From DATDAH01 sp036525535 (lineage in GTDB: Bacteria > Actinomycetota > Acidimicrobiia > Acidimicrobiales > DATDAH01): DNA of 31,010 nucleotides. Made by a program: the position numbers and the translations under genes. Positions within the stretch are counted from its first letter, which is position 1. Each line of letters begins with the position of its first letter. The notes under the pieces are model-generated. The model ran no database searches, was not told the origin of the DNA, and worked only from the letters and a program-made list of their open reading frames with translations. Positions 7,600 through 18,517 of the stretch are shown here, in pieces. The stretch covers positions 1 to 31,010 of the forward strand of contig DATDAH010000267.1 of NCBI GenBank assembly GCA_036525535.1. The letters run 5' to 3'.

Positions 7600-8694
7600 C
7601 TAACCAGCCCCGGCGAGCACCTCGTCGACCGCCACCGGCGTGGGCCGCGAGGTGATCGTCCGGACCATCGCAGCCAGGAAGATGGCCAGCAACGTCGCGA
7701 CGATCAGCCCACCGAGCCCGTAGGCCTCCAGTCCGAGCGCCGCGGCCACGAACGTCCCGAACGAGCCGAGGTGCAGGATCGACCGATCGATCCGCTTCTC
7801 GAGGACCAGCGCGTCGAACACCTGGTAGCCGATGAAGAGCACCATCATCCACCCGGCCAGCGAGAACGAATGGGGGACGGCCACGAGTCCCACCGCCGAC
7901 GAGCCCACGACGATGCCGACGGCCGGCACGATGCTCCATGCGCCGACCCACACGGCCAGGAGCACGGGCGCGGGCAGGTCCGCCACCTGGACCACGAAGT
8001 AGGTGAAGAACCCGGCCAGGACGGCCCGGCCGAGGGTGGCCGCGACGTACCGCCAGAAGCGGCCGTACGACTCGAGCAGCAAGGTGCGGGCGCGCGCCCG
8101 CCTGACGTCGTCGTCGATCTGACGCAGACCACCCTCGATGAACTTCGGCCCTGTCGCCAGCATGAAGAGGAGCAGCACGAACGTGATGAGGAACGAGACG
8201 CCTCGGGACGCGGCCGACTGGATGGCGGCGACGTCGGTGCCGCCGCGGAGCCGGTCGGGCAGCTCGTCGACGAAGGCGTTCACCCGGTCGCGGAGGTGGA
8301 TCTCCCGAGCGAACTCGCCGTAGCGCTCCGACCGCTCGACCTCGCCCGCCGCCCGTCGGGAGATGAGCTGCACGCGGTACAGCTCTCGGCTCAGGTCGTC
8401 GACGACCACGTACGCCACCGCACCGAACGCGGCCGCGGCCACGAGCAGGGCGACGACGACCGCCAGTCCGCGGGGAAGGGCCCGCTGGAGCAGGGCCACG
8501 AACGGCCCCAGCAGGGCGGCGCCGACCACGGCGACGACGAGCCAGCCGAGCGGTCGGGTGGCGGCCCGGAAGACGGCCAGCACGAGCAGTGTCCCCGCCA
8601 CCATGCCCACCGCCCGGATGACCGAGAAGGGCGTGAACCGCAGCAGCTTGACGGTGTCCGCCGGCGGTCCCTCCACCCGGCCTACCGTACCCAC
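7600..8694 (-). CDS. AI-2E family (PerM/TqsA-like) membrane protein, copy 1
   Basis: The 364-residue protein has the AI-2E transporter family topology: paired N-terminal helices (GWLVVAVVGAALLGPFVALLQRALP), a helix at AVVVALLVAAAAFGAVAYVV, a long soluble amphipathic stretch, then a C-terminal group of helices. The C-terminal family region is degenerate: LVLEKRIDRSILHLGS replaces the usual N-x-LxPxxxG type motif. Family members act as sodium/proton antiporters, quorum-signal exporters or unassigned permeases, so the substrate is unknown. The annotated start GTG 8694 is directly adjacent to the start of the divergent paralogue; GTG 8676 would leave 18 bp between them and is a reasonable alternative. 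It lies 12 bp downstream of nothing co-oriented, as the adenosyltransferase begins at 7587 on the same strand and is the next gene. Confidence 0.85.
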   Translation of the reverse strand: MGTVGRVEGPPADTVKLLRFTPFSVIRAVGMVAGTLLVLAVFRAATRPLGWLVVAVVGAALLGPFVALLQRALPRGLAVVVALLVAAAAFGAVAYVVVDDLSRELYRVQLISRRAAGEVERSERYGEFAREIHLRDRVNAFVDELPDRLRGGTDVAAIQSAASRGVSFLITFVLLLFMLATGPKFIEGGLRQIDDDVRRARARTLLLESYGRFWRYVAATLGRAVLAGFFTYFVVQVADLPAPVLLAVWVGAWSIVPAVGIVVGSSAVGLVAVPHSFSLAGWMMVLFIGYQVFDALVLEKRIDRSILHLGSFGTFVAAALGLEAYGLGGLIVATLLAIFLAAMVRTITSRPTPVAVDEVLAGAG

Positions 8695-9858
8695 GTGGCC
8701 GACGGCGACCAGGGAGCGGCGCCTGCAGCGGAGGAGGTCCTGCGCGTCGACCTCGACTGGCGGTCAGCGGCGCTGGCCTGCGCAGGTGTCGTCGGCCTCG
8801 TGGCCGTCTTCGCCGTAGCGAGCGCCACCTCACGGACCCTGACCTGGGTCGTCATCGGCCTGCTCCTCGCGCTGGCGATGGACCCGCTGGTCGACCGCAT
8901 CGAGCAGGTGCTCGGGCTGCGCCGAGGCGTCGCCGTCAGCTGCGTCCTGGCCGGCTTCTTCCTGGCGCTGACGCTCGTCGCCCTGCTCCTCGGCCCCGAG
9001 ACGGCCCGCCAGGCCCGCTCGCTGAGCGAGGACCTCCCCGAAGTCGTGGGTCAGCTCAGCGACCTTCCGGTCGTCGGCGACACCCTCGAACGCAACCACG
9101 TGCCCCAGAAGGTCGAGGACTGGCTCAACGACCTGCCCGAGACGCTGGCCGGCCCCGACGCCAACCTCGGGGACCGGGCCGAGTCCATCCTCTCCGGGCT
9201 CCTCGCCGCCCTGTCGACGGGCCTGATCGTGATCATGCTGCTCCTGGACGGGGACCGCCTGGTCCGCGCCTTCCAACGCCTCACTCCCGACCGGCACCGG
9301 CCCCGCATCGACCGGGCCGGCCGGCAGTTCTACGAGATCGTGGGCCGCTACTTCGCCGGCTCCCTGTTCGTGGCCCTGCTCCACGGCCTCTACGTGCTGA
9401 CGGTCGGTCTCGTGCTCGGCGTCCCTCTGGCCCCGTTGCTCGGACTGTGGGCCGCGGTGGCCAGTCTCATCCCCCAGATCGGCGGCGCGCTGGCCGGCGC
9501 CCCGTTCGTGCTCCTCGGCTTCACCCAGGGCGCCACCACGGGCGTGATCTGCCTCATCGCCTTCGTGCTCTACCTGAACTTCGAGAACCACATCCTGAGC
9601 CCGATCATCGTGGGTGAGGCCGTCAACCTGTCGGCGCCCACGACGATGGTGGGCGCCATCGTCGGCGCCTCCGTGGCCGGGGTGCCCGGAGCCCTCGTGG
9701 CCGTGCCGCTGCTCGGGGCGGGCAAGGCCATCTACCTGGAGGCCACCGGCCAGGCCCGCTCGACGTCCACGGGATCCCTTTCGATCGTGAACCGTCTGCG
9801 CCGTCTGGCCCGCCGGGAACGCAAATCCCCGAAGGGGGCCGAGACCGCCCCTCGGTAG
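8695..9858 (+). CDS. AI-2E family (PerM/TqsA-like) membrane protein, copy 2
   Basis: The 387-residue protein is a more canonical family member than its divergent neighbour. It shows the N-terminal helix pair (RTLTWVVIGLLLALAMDPLV), the soluble middle with VPQKVEDWLNDLPETL, YFAGSLFVALLHGLYVL, the strongly conserved LIPQIGGALAGAPFVLLG, then NFENHILSPIIVGEAVNLS and GVPGALVAVPLLG. The C terminus is basic. GTG 8695 is the only start that does not run deeply into the opposite gene; a purine-rich stretch GGAGGAGG occurs inside the first 45 bases but no ATG/GTG follows it in frame. metH starts 9 bp after its stop, so both may be on one transcript. The substrate is unknown. Confidence 0.88.
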   Translation: MADGDQGAAPAAEEVLRVDLDWRSAALACAGVVGLVAVFAVASATSRTLTWVVIGLLLALAMDPLVDRIEQVLGLRRGVAVSCVLAGFFLALTLVALLLGPETARQARSLSEDLPEVVGQLSDLPVVGDTLERNHVPQKVEDWLNDLPETLAGPDANLGDRAESILSGLLAALSTGLIVIMLLLDGDRLVRAFQRLTPDRHRPRIDRAGRQFYEIVGRYFAGSLFVALLHGLYVLTVGLVLGVPLAPLLGLWAAVASLIPQIGGALAGAPFVLLGFTQGATTGVICLIAFVLYLNFENHILSPIIVGEAVNLSAPTTMVGAIVGASVAGVPGALVAVPLLGAGKAIYLEATGQARSTSTGSLSIVNRLRRLARRERKSPKGAETAPR

Positions 9859-9867
9859 CCTCTGGGG

Positions 9868-13374
<3,507 letters not shown>

Positions 13375-13384
13375 CCGCAGGCGG

Positions 13385-13410
13385 CCCCACCCGTGGGGAG
13401 AGGTCTCCCC
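13385..13410 (+). terminator. Alternative GC-rich hairpins after metH
   Basis: CCCCAC (13385-13390) can pair with GTGGGG (13393-13398). Alternatively, GGGGAGA (13395-13401) can pair with TCTCCCC (13404-13410). The two structures share 13395-13398, so only one can form. Both have two-base nominal loops that would open somewhat. There is no U-tract behind them, as is common in high-GC actinobacteria, so termination is only plausible. Confidence 0.3.
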
Positions 13411-13411
13411 C

Positions 13412-13440
13412 TTGACAGCGCCTGGGCACGGGAGGACAGT
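13412..13440 (+). promoter_or_regulatory. Weak promoter candidate downstream of metH
   Basis: A consensus -35 hexamer TTGACA (13412-13417) is followed after exactly 17 bp by GACAGT (13435-13440). The latter keeps only the second A and last T of a TAnnnT -10 box. It would start transcription near 13447, ahead of the short ORF at 13479. The -10 is poor, so the call is tentative. Confidence 0.2.
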
Positions 13441-13478
13441 CGGAGGTGACACCGCCAGCTCACCGAGGAGGCCCAGAA

Positions 13479-13520
13479 ATGGCCACGGCGCACGAAGCAG
13501 GCGATCCGCCCGACCGTTGA
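13479..13520 (+). CDS. Possible 13-residue small ORF with strong ribosome-binding site
   Basis: ATG 13479 is preceded at a 7-base spacing by GAGGAGG (13465-13471), one of the better Shine-Dalgarno matches in the window. The frame encodes MATAHEAGDPPDR and stops at TGA 13518-13520. An in-frame GTG at 13446 would lengthen it to 24 residues. A long inverted repeat begins two bases after the stop. No co-oriented gene follows until 14748, so it is not an obvious leader peptide. It could be a chance ORF. Confidence 0.22.
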   Translation: MATAHEAGDPPDR

Positions 13521-13522
13521 CC

Positions 13523-13550
13523 CGCTGAGACCGCGGCCGCGGCCTCAGCG
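13523..13550 (+). terminator. Long imperfect inverted repeat after the small ORF
   Basis: The 14-base arms 13523-13536 and 13537-13550 are complementary except for one pair (A13530 opposite C13543). In RNA the centre would open into a small GC-rich loop. It would make a very stable stem and could end a short transcript starting near 13447. No T-run follows. It could also be a protein-binding palindrome. Confidence 0.4.
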
Positions 13551-13760
13551 AAGCCCGCCAGTCGATCGGGACCGACCGTTCCCGACCCACCGCGAGCCTT
13601 CGGCAGCGCGATGAACCCTCTCCGCACGGCGACCGTGTGATCCGCCCGCTCCCGCCCCGCCCACCGGTCGGGCGGTCCGGCGCCGGCGAGGGGTGATCCG
13701 CCTCCGGGTTCGACCGAACGCATGGCGCGAGCGTCCGGCACCGGTCGACGACCAGAGCCA

Positions 13761-13786
13761 CCGACCCGCCCTCCGGGGCGGGTCGG
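13761..13786 (-). terminator. Hairpin terminator of the 2-hydroxyacid dehydrogenase gene
   Basis: Perfect 11-bp arms (13761-13771 and 13776-13786) enclose a four-base loop (13772-13775). The stem starts 6 bases beyond the TGA of the minus-strand dehydrogenase gene (13793-13795). No U-tract follows, but position and strength fit an actinobacterial intrinsic terminator. Confidence 0.55.
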
Positions 13787-13792
13787 GGCGCG

Positions 13793-14710
13793 TCAGTAGC
13801 CCAGCGCCGGGTCCACCCGGCCGACCAAGGGCTCCCCGGCTCCGAACCGCCGGACGTTGTCGGCGATGCGGGCCGAGAGGAGCGGTCGGGCCATCTCGGG
13901 CGTGTTGCCCACATGCGGGGTGATCAGGCAGTTGGGCTGCGACCACAACGGATGGCCGTCGGGCAGGGGCTCGGGATCGGTCACGTCCAAGGCGGCGCCC
14001 CCGATGACGCCGTCGCGCAGCGCGGAAACCAGGTCGTCGGTGACGACGTGGCCGCCGCGGGCCACGTTCACCAACCAGGCGTCGTCGTCCATGGCGGCCA
14101 GCTCCTCGGCGCCGATGGTCCCCATGGTCGCCGGCGTGAGCGCCAAGGCCAGGATGACCAGGCGGCGGCCCGGCAGCGCGGCCCTCAGCCCGTCGGGCCC
14201 GACCACCTCCACCGCTCCGGCCATCGGCGCCGGGTGACGCCGCACCACCGTCACGGGACAGCCGAACGGGGCGAGCAGTCTGAGCAGCTCCTCGGTGATG
14301 CCGCCGCCGCCGAGGATCGTCACGGCCGCGCCGACGAGGTTCTGGCCCCGGGGCGGTGACCACGAGGCTGTCCGCGCGTACCCGTCGAGGCCGCGCAGGC
14401 CCGCCAGGCCCAGGGTCAGCGCGTGCTCGGCGACCGGTACGGCGTAGACCCCCTTGCCGCACGTCCAGACGTGCTGATCGTCGAGCACGGCGACGAACGG
14501 TTCGATGCCGGCCCACGGCAACTGGACCCAACGGATGCCCGGGCACCCGGCGAGGAGGGCGGCCAAGTCATCGGCACCACCGGTGGAGGCCCACACCAGA
14601 CCCCCGGCTGTGGCGGGGTCGACGACCGTGGCCCCGCCCGACCTGACGGCCTCGGCCAGCCATTTGCGCTGGCCTTCCGGCGCCACGGCGATCTGGGCGG
14701 GGGACGGCAT
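13793..14710 (-). CDS. D-isomer-specific 2-hydroxyacid dehydrogenase family protein (NAD(P)-binding)
   Basis: It probably interconverts a 2-keto acid and a D-2-hydroxy acid. The 305 residues include the C-terminal Rossmann domain with the glycine-rich ILGGGGITEELL (132-143) and the catalytic triad of the family: Arg218 in VNVARGG, Glu247 in TDPEPLPDGHPLW and His266 in LITPHVGNTPEM. The glycine motif lacks the usual GxGxxG spacing (GGGGITEE), a mild oddity. ATG 14710 was chosen; an in-frame ATG at 14749 would overlap the start codon of the divergent ald gene and add 13 residues. The substrate cannot be inferred: the neighbour ald is divergent and a glyoxylate/hydroxypyruvate reductase is only one option. 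Confidence 0.85.
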   Translation of the reverse strand: MPSPAQIAVAPEGQRKWLAEAVRSGGATVVDPATAGGLVWASTGGADDLAALLAGCPGIRWVQLPWAGIEPFVAVLDDQHVWTCGKGVYAVPVAEHALTLGLAGLRGLDGYARTASWSPPRGQNLVGAAVTILGGGGITEELLRLLAPFGCPVTVVRRHPAPMAGAVEVVGPDGLRAALPGRRLVILALALTPATMGTIGAEELAAMDDDAWLVNVARGGHVVTDDLVSALRDGVIGGAALDVTDPEPLPDGHPLWSQPNCLITPHVGNTPEMARPLLSARIADNVRRFGAGEPLVGRVDPALGY

Positions 14711-14747
14711 CGTCGGCAACGTAATCCCGGAAATGGCAAGGTTGGGC

Positions 14748-15860
14748 ATGGCGCTCCTGGTCGGTGTCCCCCGTGAGATCAAGAACAACGAGAACCGGGT
14801 GGCGATCACCCCGGACGGCGTGCGGGAGTTGGCCCAGCACGGGGTATCAGTGCTCGTGGAGGCGGGCGCGGGCGCGAACTCCGAGTTGCCCGACGCCGAC
14901 TATCGCGCCGCGGGGGCCGAGATCACGGCCACGGTGACCGAGCTGGTCGAGCGAGCCGACCTCATCTGCAAGGTCAAGGAGCCCCAGCCCGAGGAGATCG
15001 CGTCCTACCGCCCCGGTCAGATCCTCTTCACGTACCTGCACCTCGCCGCCTACCCCGAGGTGGCCGACGGGCTGCTCGCCGGCGGGGTCACCGGCGTGGC
15101 CTACGAGACCGTCCAACTCGACAACGAGGCCCTGCCCCTCCTGGCGCCGATGAGTGAGGTGGCCGGCCGCATGGCGACCCAGATCGGCGCCCACTACCTC
15201 GAGCGGGAGAACGGCGGGCGGGGCGTCCTGCTCGGCGGGGCCCCCGGCGTCTCACCGGCCAAGGTCGTGGTCATCGGCGCCGGCAACGTCGGCTGGAACG
15301 CGGCCTGGATCGCGGCCGGCATGGAGGCCGAGGTCGTCCTCCTCGACAAGAACCTGGACCGGCTCCGCTTCGTCGACCAGATCCACAAGGGCCGGATCTC
15401 CACCCTCGCCTCGAACCGGGGCACGGTCGAGCGGGCGGTGGCCCAGGCCGACCTCGTGATCGGCGCGGTGCTGGTGCCGGGGGGACGGGCCCCGGTGCTC
15501 ATCAGCGGGGACATGGTGGCGGGGATGAAGGCTCGCTCGGTGATCGTCGACGTCGCCGTCGACCAGGGGGGCTGCGTGGAGACCATCCACGAGACCACCC
15601 ACGAACAGCCGATCTACGAGATGCACGGGGTGGTGCACTACGCGGTGGGCAACATGCCCGGCGCGGTGCCCAACACCTCCACGTTCGCGCTGACCAACGC
15701 CACCCTGCCGTATCTGGTGCAGTTGGCCAGCGGGGGCCTGCCCGCCGCCGTGGCCGACCCGGTCCTGGCCCTCGGCATCAACACCCATGAGGGCCGGGTC
15801 ACCCACCCGGTCGTCGCCGAGGCCCTCGACCAGGAGTACGTGCCCCTCGCCATGGCCTGA
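14748..15860 (+). CDS. ald: Alanine dehydrogenase
   Basis: It reversibly deaminates L-alanine to pyruvate and ammonium with NAD+, acting in the cytoplasm as a hexamer. The 370-residue length is exactly that of the family. It shows the N-terminal VGVPREIKNNENRVAITP with substrate Arg17, KVKEP with Lys77, YLHLA with His98, the Rossmann motif VVVIGAGNVGWNAA (about 172-185), and the C-terminal MPGAVPNTSTFALTNATLPY. ATG 14748 yields the standard start; upstream in-frame codons lie inside the divergent dehydrogenase gene. The 37 bp between the two starts must hold both promoters; I see no convincing -35/-10 pair there. Alanine supply also feeds D-Ala-D-Ala synthesis by the nearby ddl gene, but that link is only thematic. 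Confidence 0.96.
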   Translation: MALLVGVPREIKNNENRVAITPDGVRELAQHGVSVLVEAGAGANSELPDADYRAAGAEITATVTELVERADLICKVKEPQPEEIASYRPGQILFTYLHLAAYPEVADGLLAGGVTGVAYETVQLDNEALPLLAPMSEVAGRMATQIGAHYLERENGGRGVLLGGAPGVSPAKVVVIGAGNVGWNAAWIAAGMEAEVVLLDKNLDRLRFVDQIHKGRISTLASNRGTVERAVAQADLVIGAVLVPGGRAPVLISGDMVAGMKARSVIVDVAVDQGGCVETIHETTHEQPIYEMHGVVHYAVGNMPGAVPNTSTFALTNATLPYLVQLASGGLPAAVADPVLALGINTHEGRVTHPVVAEALDQEYVPLAMA

Positions 15861-15890
15861 CGTTCCCGCGGCCGTCCTACCCTCGCCCCG

Positions 15891-17213
15891 ATGGCCGAGC
15901 CCCGCCTCGGCGCCGCCGACGCCGAGGACGCGCTGGTCGACGCCGACCGCACGATCGCCCCGAGCACCGCCCGGGCCGCTCTCGCCTACCCCACGTTCCG
16001 CCGCCTCTACTGGGGGGCATTCGGCTCCAACGTGGGCTCGTGGATGCAGAACGCCGTGCTCGGGGCGTACGCCTTCGAGCTCACGGGCTCGGCCAGCTTC
16101 GTCGGGCTCATCGTCTTCGCCCAGCTCGGGCCGTTGCTGGTCTTCTCGCTCATCGGCGGCGCCCTGGCCGATGTCGTCGACCGCCGGCTCCTCCTGATCA
16201 CCGTCGCGGTGGAGCAGCTGCTGCTGTCGATCGCGCTGGCGCTCCTCACCGTGTCCGCCGACCCGAACAAGGCCGCCCTGATCGGGATCGTGTTCCTCAT
16301 CGGCGTCGGTCAGGCCATCCACGCCCCGACGTACTCCGCGGCCCTCCCCGCCCTCGTCGAGCGCAAGGACCTGGCCGGCGCCATCTCGCTCAACTCGGCC
16401 CAGATGAACGCCTCCCGGGTGGTCGGCCCGGCCATCGGGGGCGTGCTCTACGCCGCCATCGGGGTGTCCTGGGTCTTCGCCATCAACGCCGCCACCTACC
16501 TCATCGTCATCGGCGTGCTCCTGGTCATCCGACTCCCCCGCGTCGAACAGGACCCTGACGAGCCCTCGGGCTTCCGCCGCCTCCTCGGCGGCTTCCGCGT
16601 CGCCCGCCAGGACCGCACGATCCGCCGCGTCCTGCTGACGATGGCGATGTTCTCGTTCTTCTGCCTGCCGTTCGTGACCCAGGTGCCGGTCATCGCCGAG
16701 CGCAACCTCGACATCGACCCCCGCAGCGGGGCGTTCGGCCTCTTCTACGCCTGTCTCGGCGTCGGCGCCGTCATCGGGTCACTGTCCATCGGGACGATCT
16801 TCGCCCAGGCCTCGAAGCGCCGCCTGGTCCGTCAGGGGATGGCCCTGTACGCCGTCTCCCTCACGGTCCTGGCCGTGGCCCGGGACCCGTTGGTCGCGTT
16901 CCCGACCATGGTCATCGTCGGATCGGCTTACTTCGGCACCGTGACCTCGCTGTCGACCGTGCTCCAGGAACAGCTCGACGACCGGGTCCGGGGCCGGGTC
17001 ATGGCGCTGTGGGTGATGTGCTTCGGCGGCACCGTCCCCATCGGCGGCCTGATCGCCGGGCCGGTCATCGAGGCCACCGACGTCACCGACGTGATGCTGT
17101 TCGGCGCGTTCATGGCCGCCCTTCTCGGCTTTTACGCCTATCTGTTCACCAGCGAGCCCACGGGCCGACGGGCCCGCCCCTCGACCTCAGGCGTCGAGGA
17201 GGCGCTCGGCTAG
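15891..17213 (+). CDS. MFS transporter, DHA3/EntS-like
   Basis: The 440-residue protein has 12 probable membrane helices and the features of the DHA3 (MFS_3) group: FRRLYWGAFGSNVGSWMQNAVLGAYAFELTGS at the N terminus (only part of it is diagnostic), GGALADVVDRRLLL matching the MFS motif A loop, INAATYLIVIGVLLVIRLPR, and VRGRVMALWVMCFGG in the C-terminal half. This group includes siderophore and macrolide exporters, so export of a small amphiphile is likely. The cytoplasmic N terminus is about 30 residues. It starts 30 bp after ald, possibly the same transcript. Its 3' end overlaps the convergent murF by 27 bp. Confidence 0.9.
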   Translation: MAEPRLGAADAEDALVDADRTIAPSTARAALAYPTFRRLYWGAFGSNVGSWMQNAVLGAYAFELTGSASFVGLIVFAQLGPLLVFSLIGGALADVVDRRLLLITVAVEQLLLSIALALLTVSADPNKAALIGIVFLIGVGQAIHAPTYSAALPALVERKDLAGAISLNSAQMNASRVVGPAIGGVLYAAIGVSWVFAINAATYLIVIGVLLVIRLPRVEQDPDEPSGFRRLLGGFRVARQDRTIRRVLLTMAMFSFFCLPFVTQVPVIAERNLDIDPRSGAFGLFYACLGVGAVIGSLSIGTIFAQASKRRLVRQGMALYAVSLTVLAVARDPLVAFPTMVIVGSAYFGTVTSLSTVLQEQLDDRVRGRVMALWVMCFGGTVPIGGLIAGPVIEATDVTDVMLFGAFMAALLGFYAYLFTSEPTGRRARPSTSGVEEALG

Positions 17214-18503
17214 GCGCTCGAGGCCGGCGACCCGGCTGGCCTTGACCAGGACCGCATCCCTCGGGCCCAGGTCCCCGAGCTCACCGACTGCGCCGTCCAC
17301 CCCGTCGACGACCTCGACCGTGGGCCCGTAGGCGTCGGTGTCCACCGCCAGGAGACGGATGCCCAGGGACGAGGCCCGCTCGGTGATCCGACGGTGCTCG
17401 GCCTCGGCCTGGTCCCCGAGCTCGGCCATCGGGCCGAGGACGGCCGTCCGCCGCTCGGCGTCCAGATCGGCCAGGGCCTCCAGCGCCGCGGCCATCGACG
17501 TCGGGTTGGCGTTGTAGGCGTCGTTGAGGACCCGGAGACCGGACAGGGCCACCCTCAGCTCCATCCGCCAGGGCGACAACGACGCCGACGCCAGGCCGGC
17601 GATCACACCGTCGAAGTCCGTCCCCGCCGCCAATGCGGCCGCGGCGGCACCGGCCGCGTTCTCGGCGTTGTGCCGGCCCCGCACGGCCAGGACGAGCTCG
17701 GCCTCCCCCCACGGGGTGACCAGGGCGAACCGAGGACGCAGCTCGTCGTCCAGGACGACCCCCTCGGCCCGGACATCACCGCGGTCGACGCCGTAGGTGA
17801 GGACGGTGGCGGTGGTGCGGCCGGCCATCGCCGCCACCCGCTCGTCGCCCTGGTTGAGCACGGCCGTCCCGTCGGCGCTCAGGGCCTCGACCAGCTCCCC
17901 CTTGGCCCGGGCCACCTCCTCGATGGCGCCGAAGGCCTCGGTGTGGGCGAGGGCGACGGCCGTCACCACGCCGATGGTCGGGCGGGCGATCGTGCAGAGG
18001 TCCCGGACGTGGCCGACGCCCCTGGCCCCCATCTCGATCACCGCCACCTCGGTGTCGTCGGCCGCCTCGAGCAGCGTGAGGGGGACACCCAGCTCGTTGT
18101 TGAACGAGCGCAGGCTGGCCGCCGTCCTACGCGACCCGCCCGTCGTCGCCGCGATCAGGTCCTTGACCGAGGTCTTGCCGACCGAACCGGTGACGGCGAT
18201 GACGGCGATGTCGCCCAGGCGGTCTCGGGCGTGGGCCCCGAGCGCGGTCAGGGCGACGCGCGTGTCGGACACGACCACGGCGGGGCCGCGGTCGTCTTGT
18301 CGCTCGACCAACGCCGCCGCCGCTCCTGCGGCTCGCGCCGAGTCCACGAAGGCATGGCCATCGCGGTCCCCCTGCAGGGCGACGAAGAGCTGTCCGGGTC
18401 GCAGGGCCCGGCTGTCCATCGTGGCCCCGTCCACGACGAGGTCGGGCGAGCCGACGGTCCGGCCGACGGTCACCCGGGCCACCTCGTCCACGGTCAGGTG
18501 CAC
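17187..18503 (-). CDS. murF: UDP-N-acetylmuramoyl-tripeptide--D-alanyl-D-alanine ligase
   Basis: It adds D-Ala-D-Ala to the UDP-MurNAc-tripeptide, the last cytoplasmic step of peptide stem assembly. The 438 residues show the three Mur-ligase domains: substrate domain from LTVDEVARVTVGR, ATPase P-loop TGSVGKTS (105-112) followed by SFNNELGVPLTLL, VIEMGARGVGHV and TAVALAHTEAFG, then GRHNAENAAGAAAAAL and NDAYNANPTSM, which mark MurF rather than MurE or MurC. GTG 18503 gives the normal N terminus; an upstream GTG at 18542 would run into ddl. It diverges from ddl, which makes its dipeptide substrate, with only 14 bp between the chosen starts. It is not in the usual mra/dcw cluster here. Confidence 0.95.
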   Translation of the reverse strand: MHLTVDEVARVTVGRTVGSPDLVVDGATMDSRALRPGQLFVALQGDRDGHAFVDSARAAGAAAALVERQDDRGPAVVVSDTRVALTALGAHARDRLGDIAVIAVTGSVGKTSVKDLIAATTGGSRRTAASLRSFNNELGVPLTLLEAADDTEVAVIEMGARGVGHVRDLCTIARPTIGVVTAVALAHTEAFGAIEEVARAKGELVEALSADGTAVLNQGDERVAAMAGRTTATVLTYGVDRGDVRAEGVVLDDELRPRFALVTPWGEAELVLAVRGRHNAENAAGAAAAALAAGTDFDGVIAGLASASLSPWRMELRVALSGLRVLNDAYNANPTSMAAALEALADLDAERRTAVLGPMAELGDQAEAEHRRITERASSLGIRLLAVDTDAYGPTVEVVDGVDGAVGELGDLGPRDAVLVKASRVAGLERLAERLLDA

Positions 18504-18517
18504 GCACCAGTTGTACC

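Larger units (their letters stand above)
13375..13792. other. Longest intergenic region (418 bp), between metH and a convergent dehydrogenase gene
   Basis: No conserved protein can be supported here. It contains, left to right, two mutually exclusive small hairpins after the metH stop, a TTGACA hexamer, a short ORF with a good ribosome-binding site, a long imperfect inverted repeat and, at the right edge, the terminator of the dehydrogenase gene. A 93-codon open frame on the minus strand (13460-13741) has no start context or family likeness. GATCCGCC occurs three times (about 13503, 13640 and 13695). No tRNA cloverleaf was found. Confidence 0.6.

Noticed and set aside
9843..9867. Cobalamin or SAM riboswitch ahead of metH
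   Set aside because: Only 9 bp lie between the preceding stop and metH, too little for either element, and no matching conserved box was seen just upstream.
13690..13730. TTCGA-containing stretch resembling a tRNA T-arm
   Set aside because: The flanking arms do not pair and no anticodon or acceptor stem could be found nearby.
13460..13741. 93-codon minus-strand ORF in the large intergenic region
   Set aside because: It has no ribosome-binding site, no recognisable domain and runs through the inverted repeat; it looks like chance.
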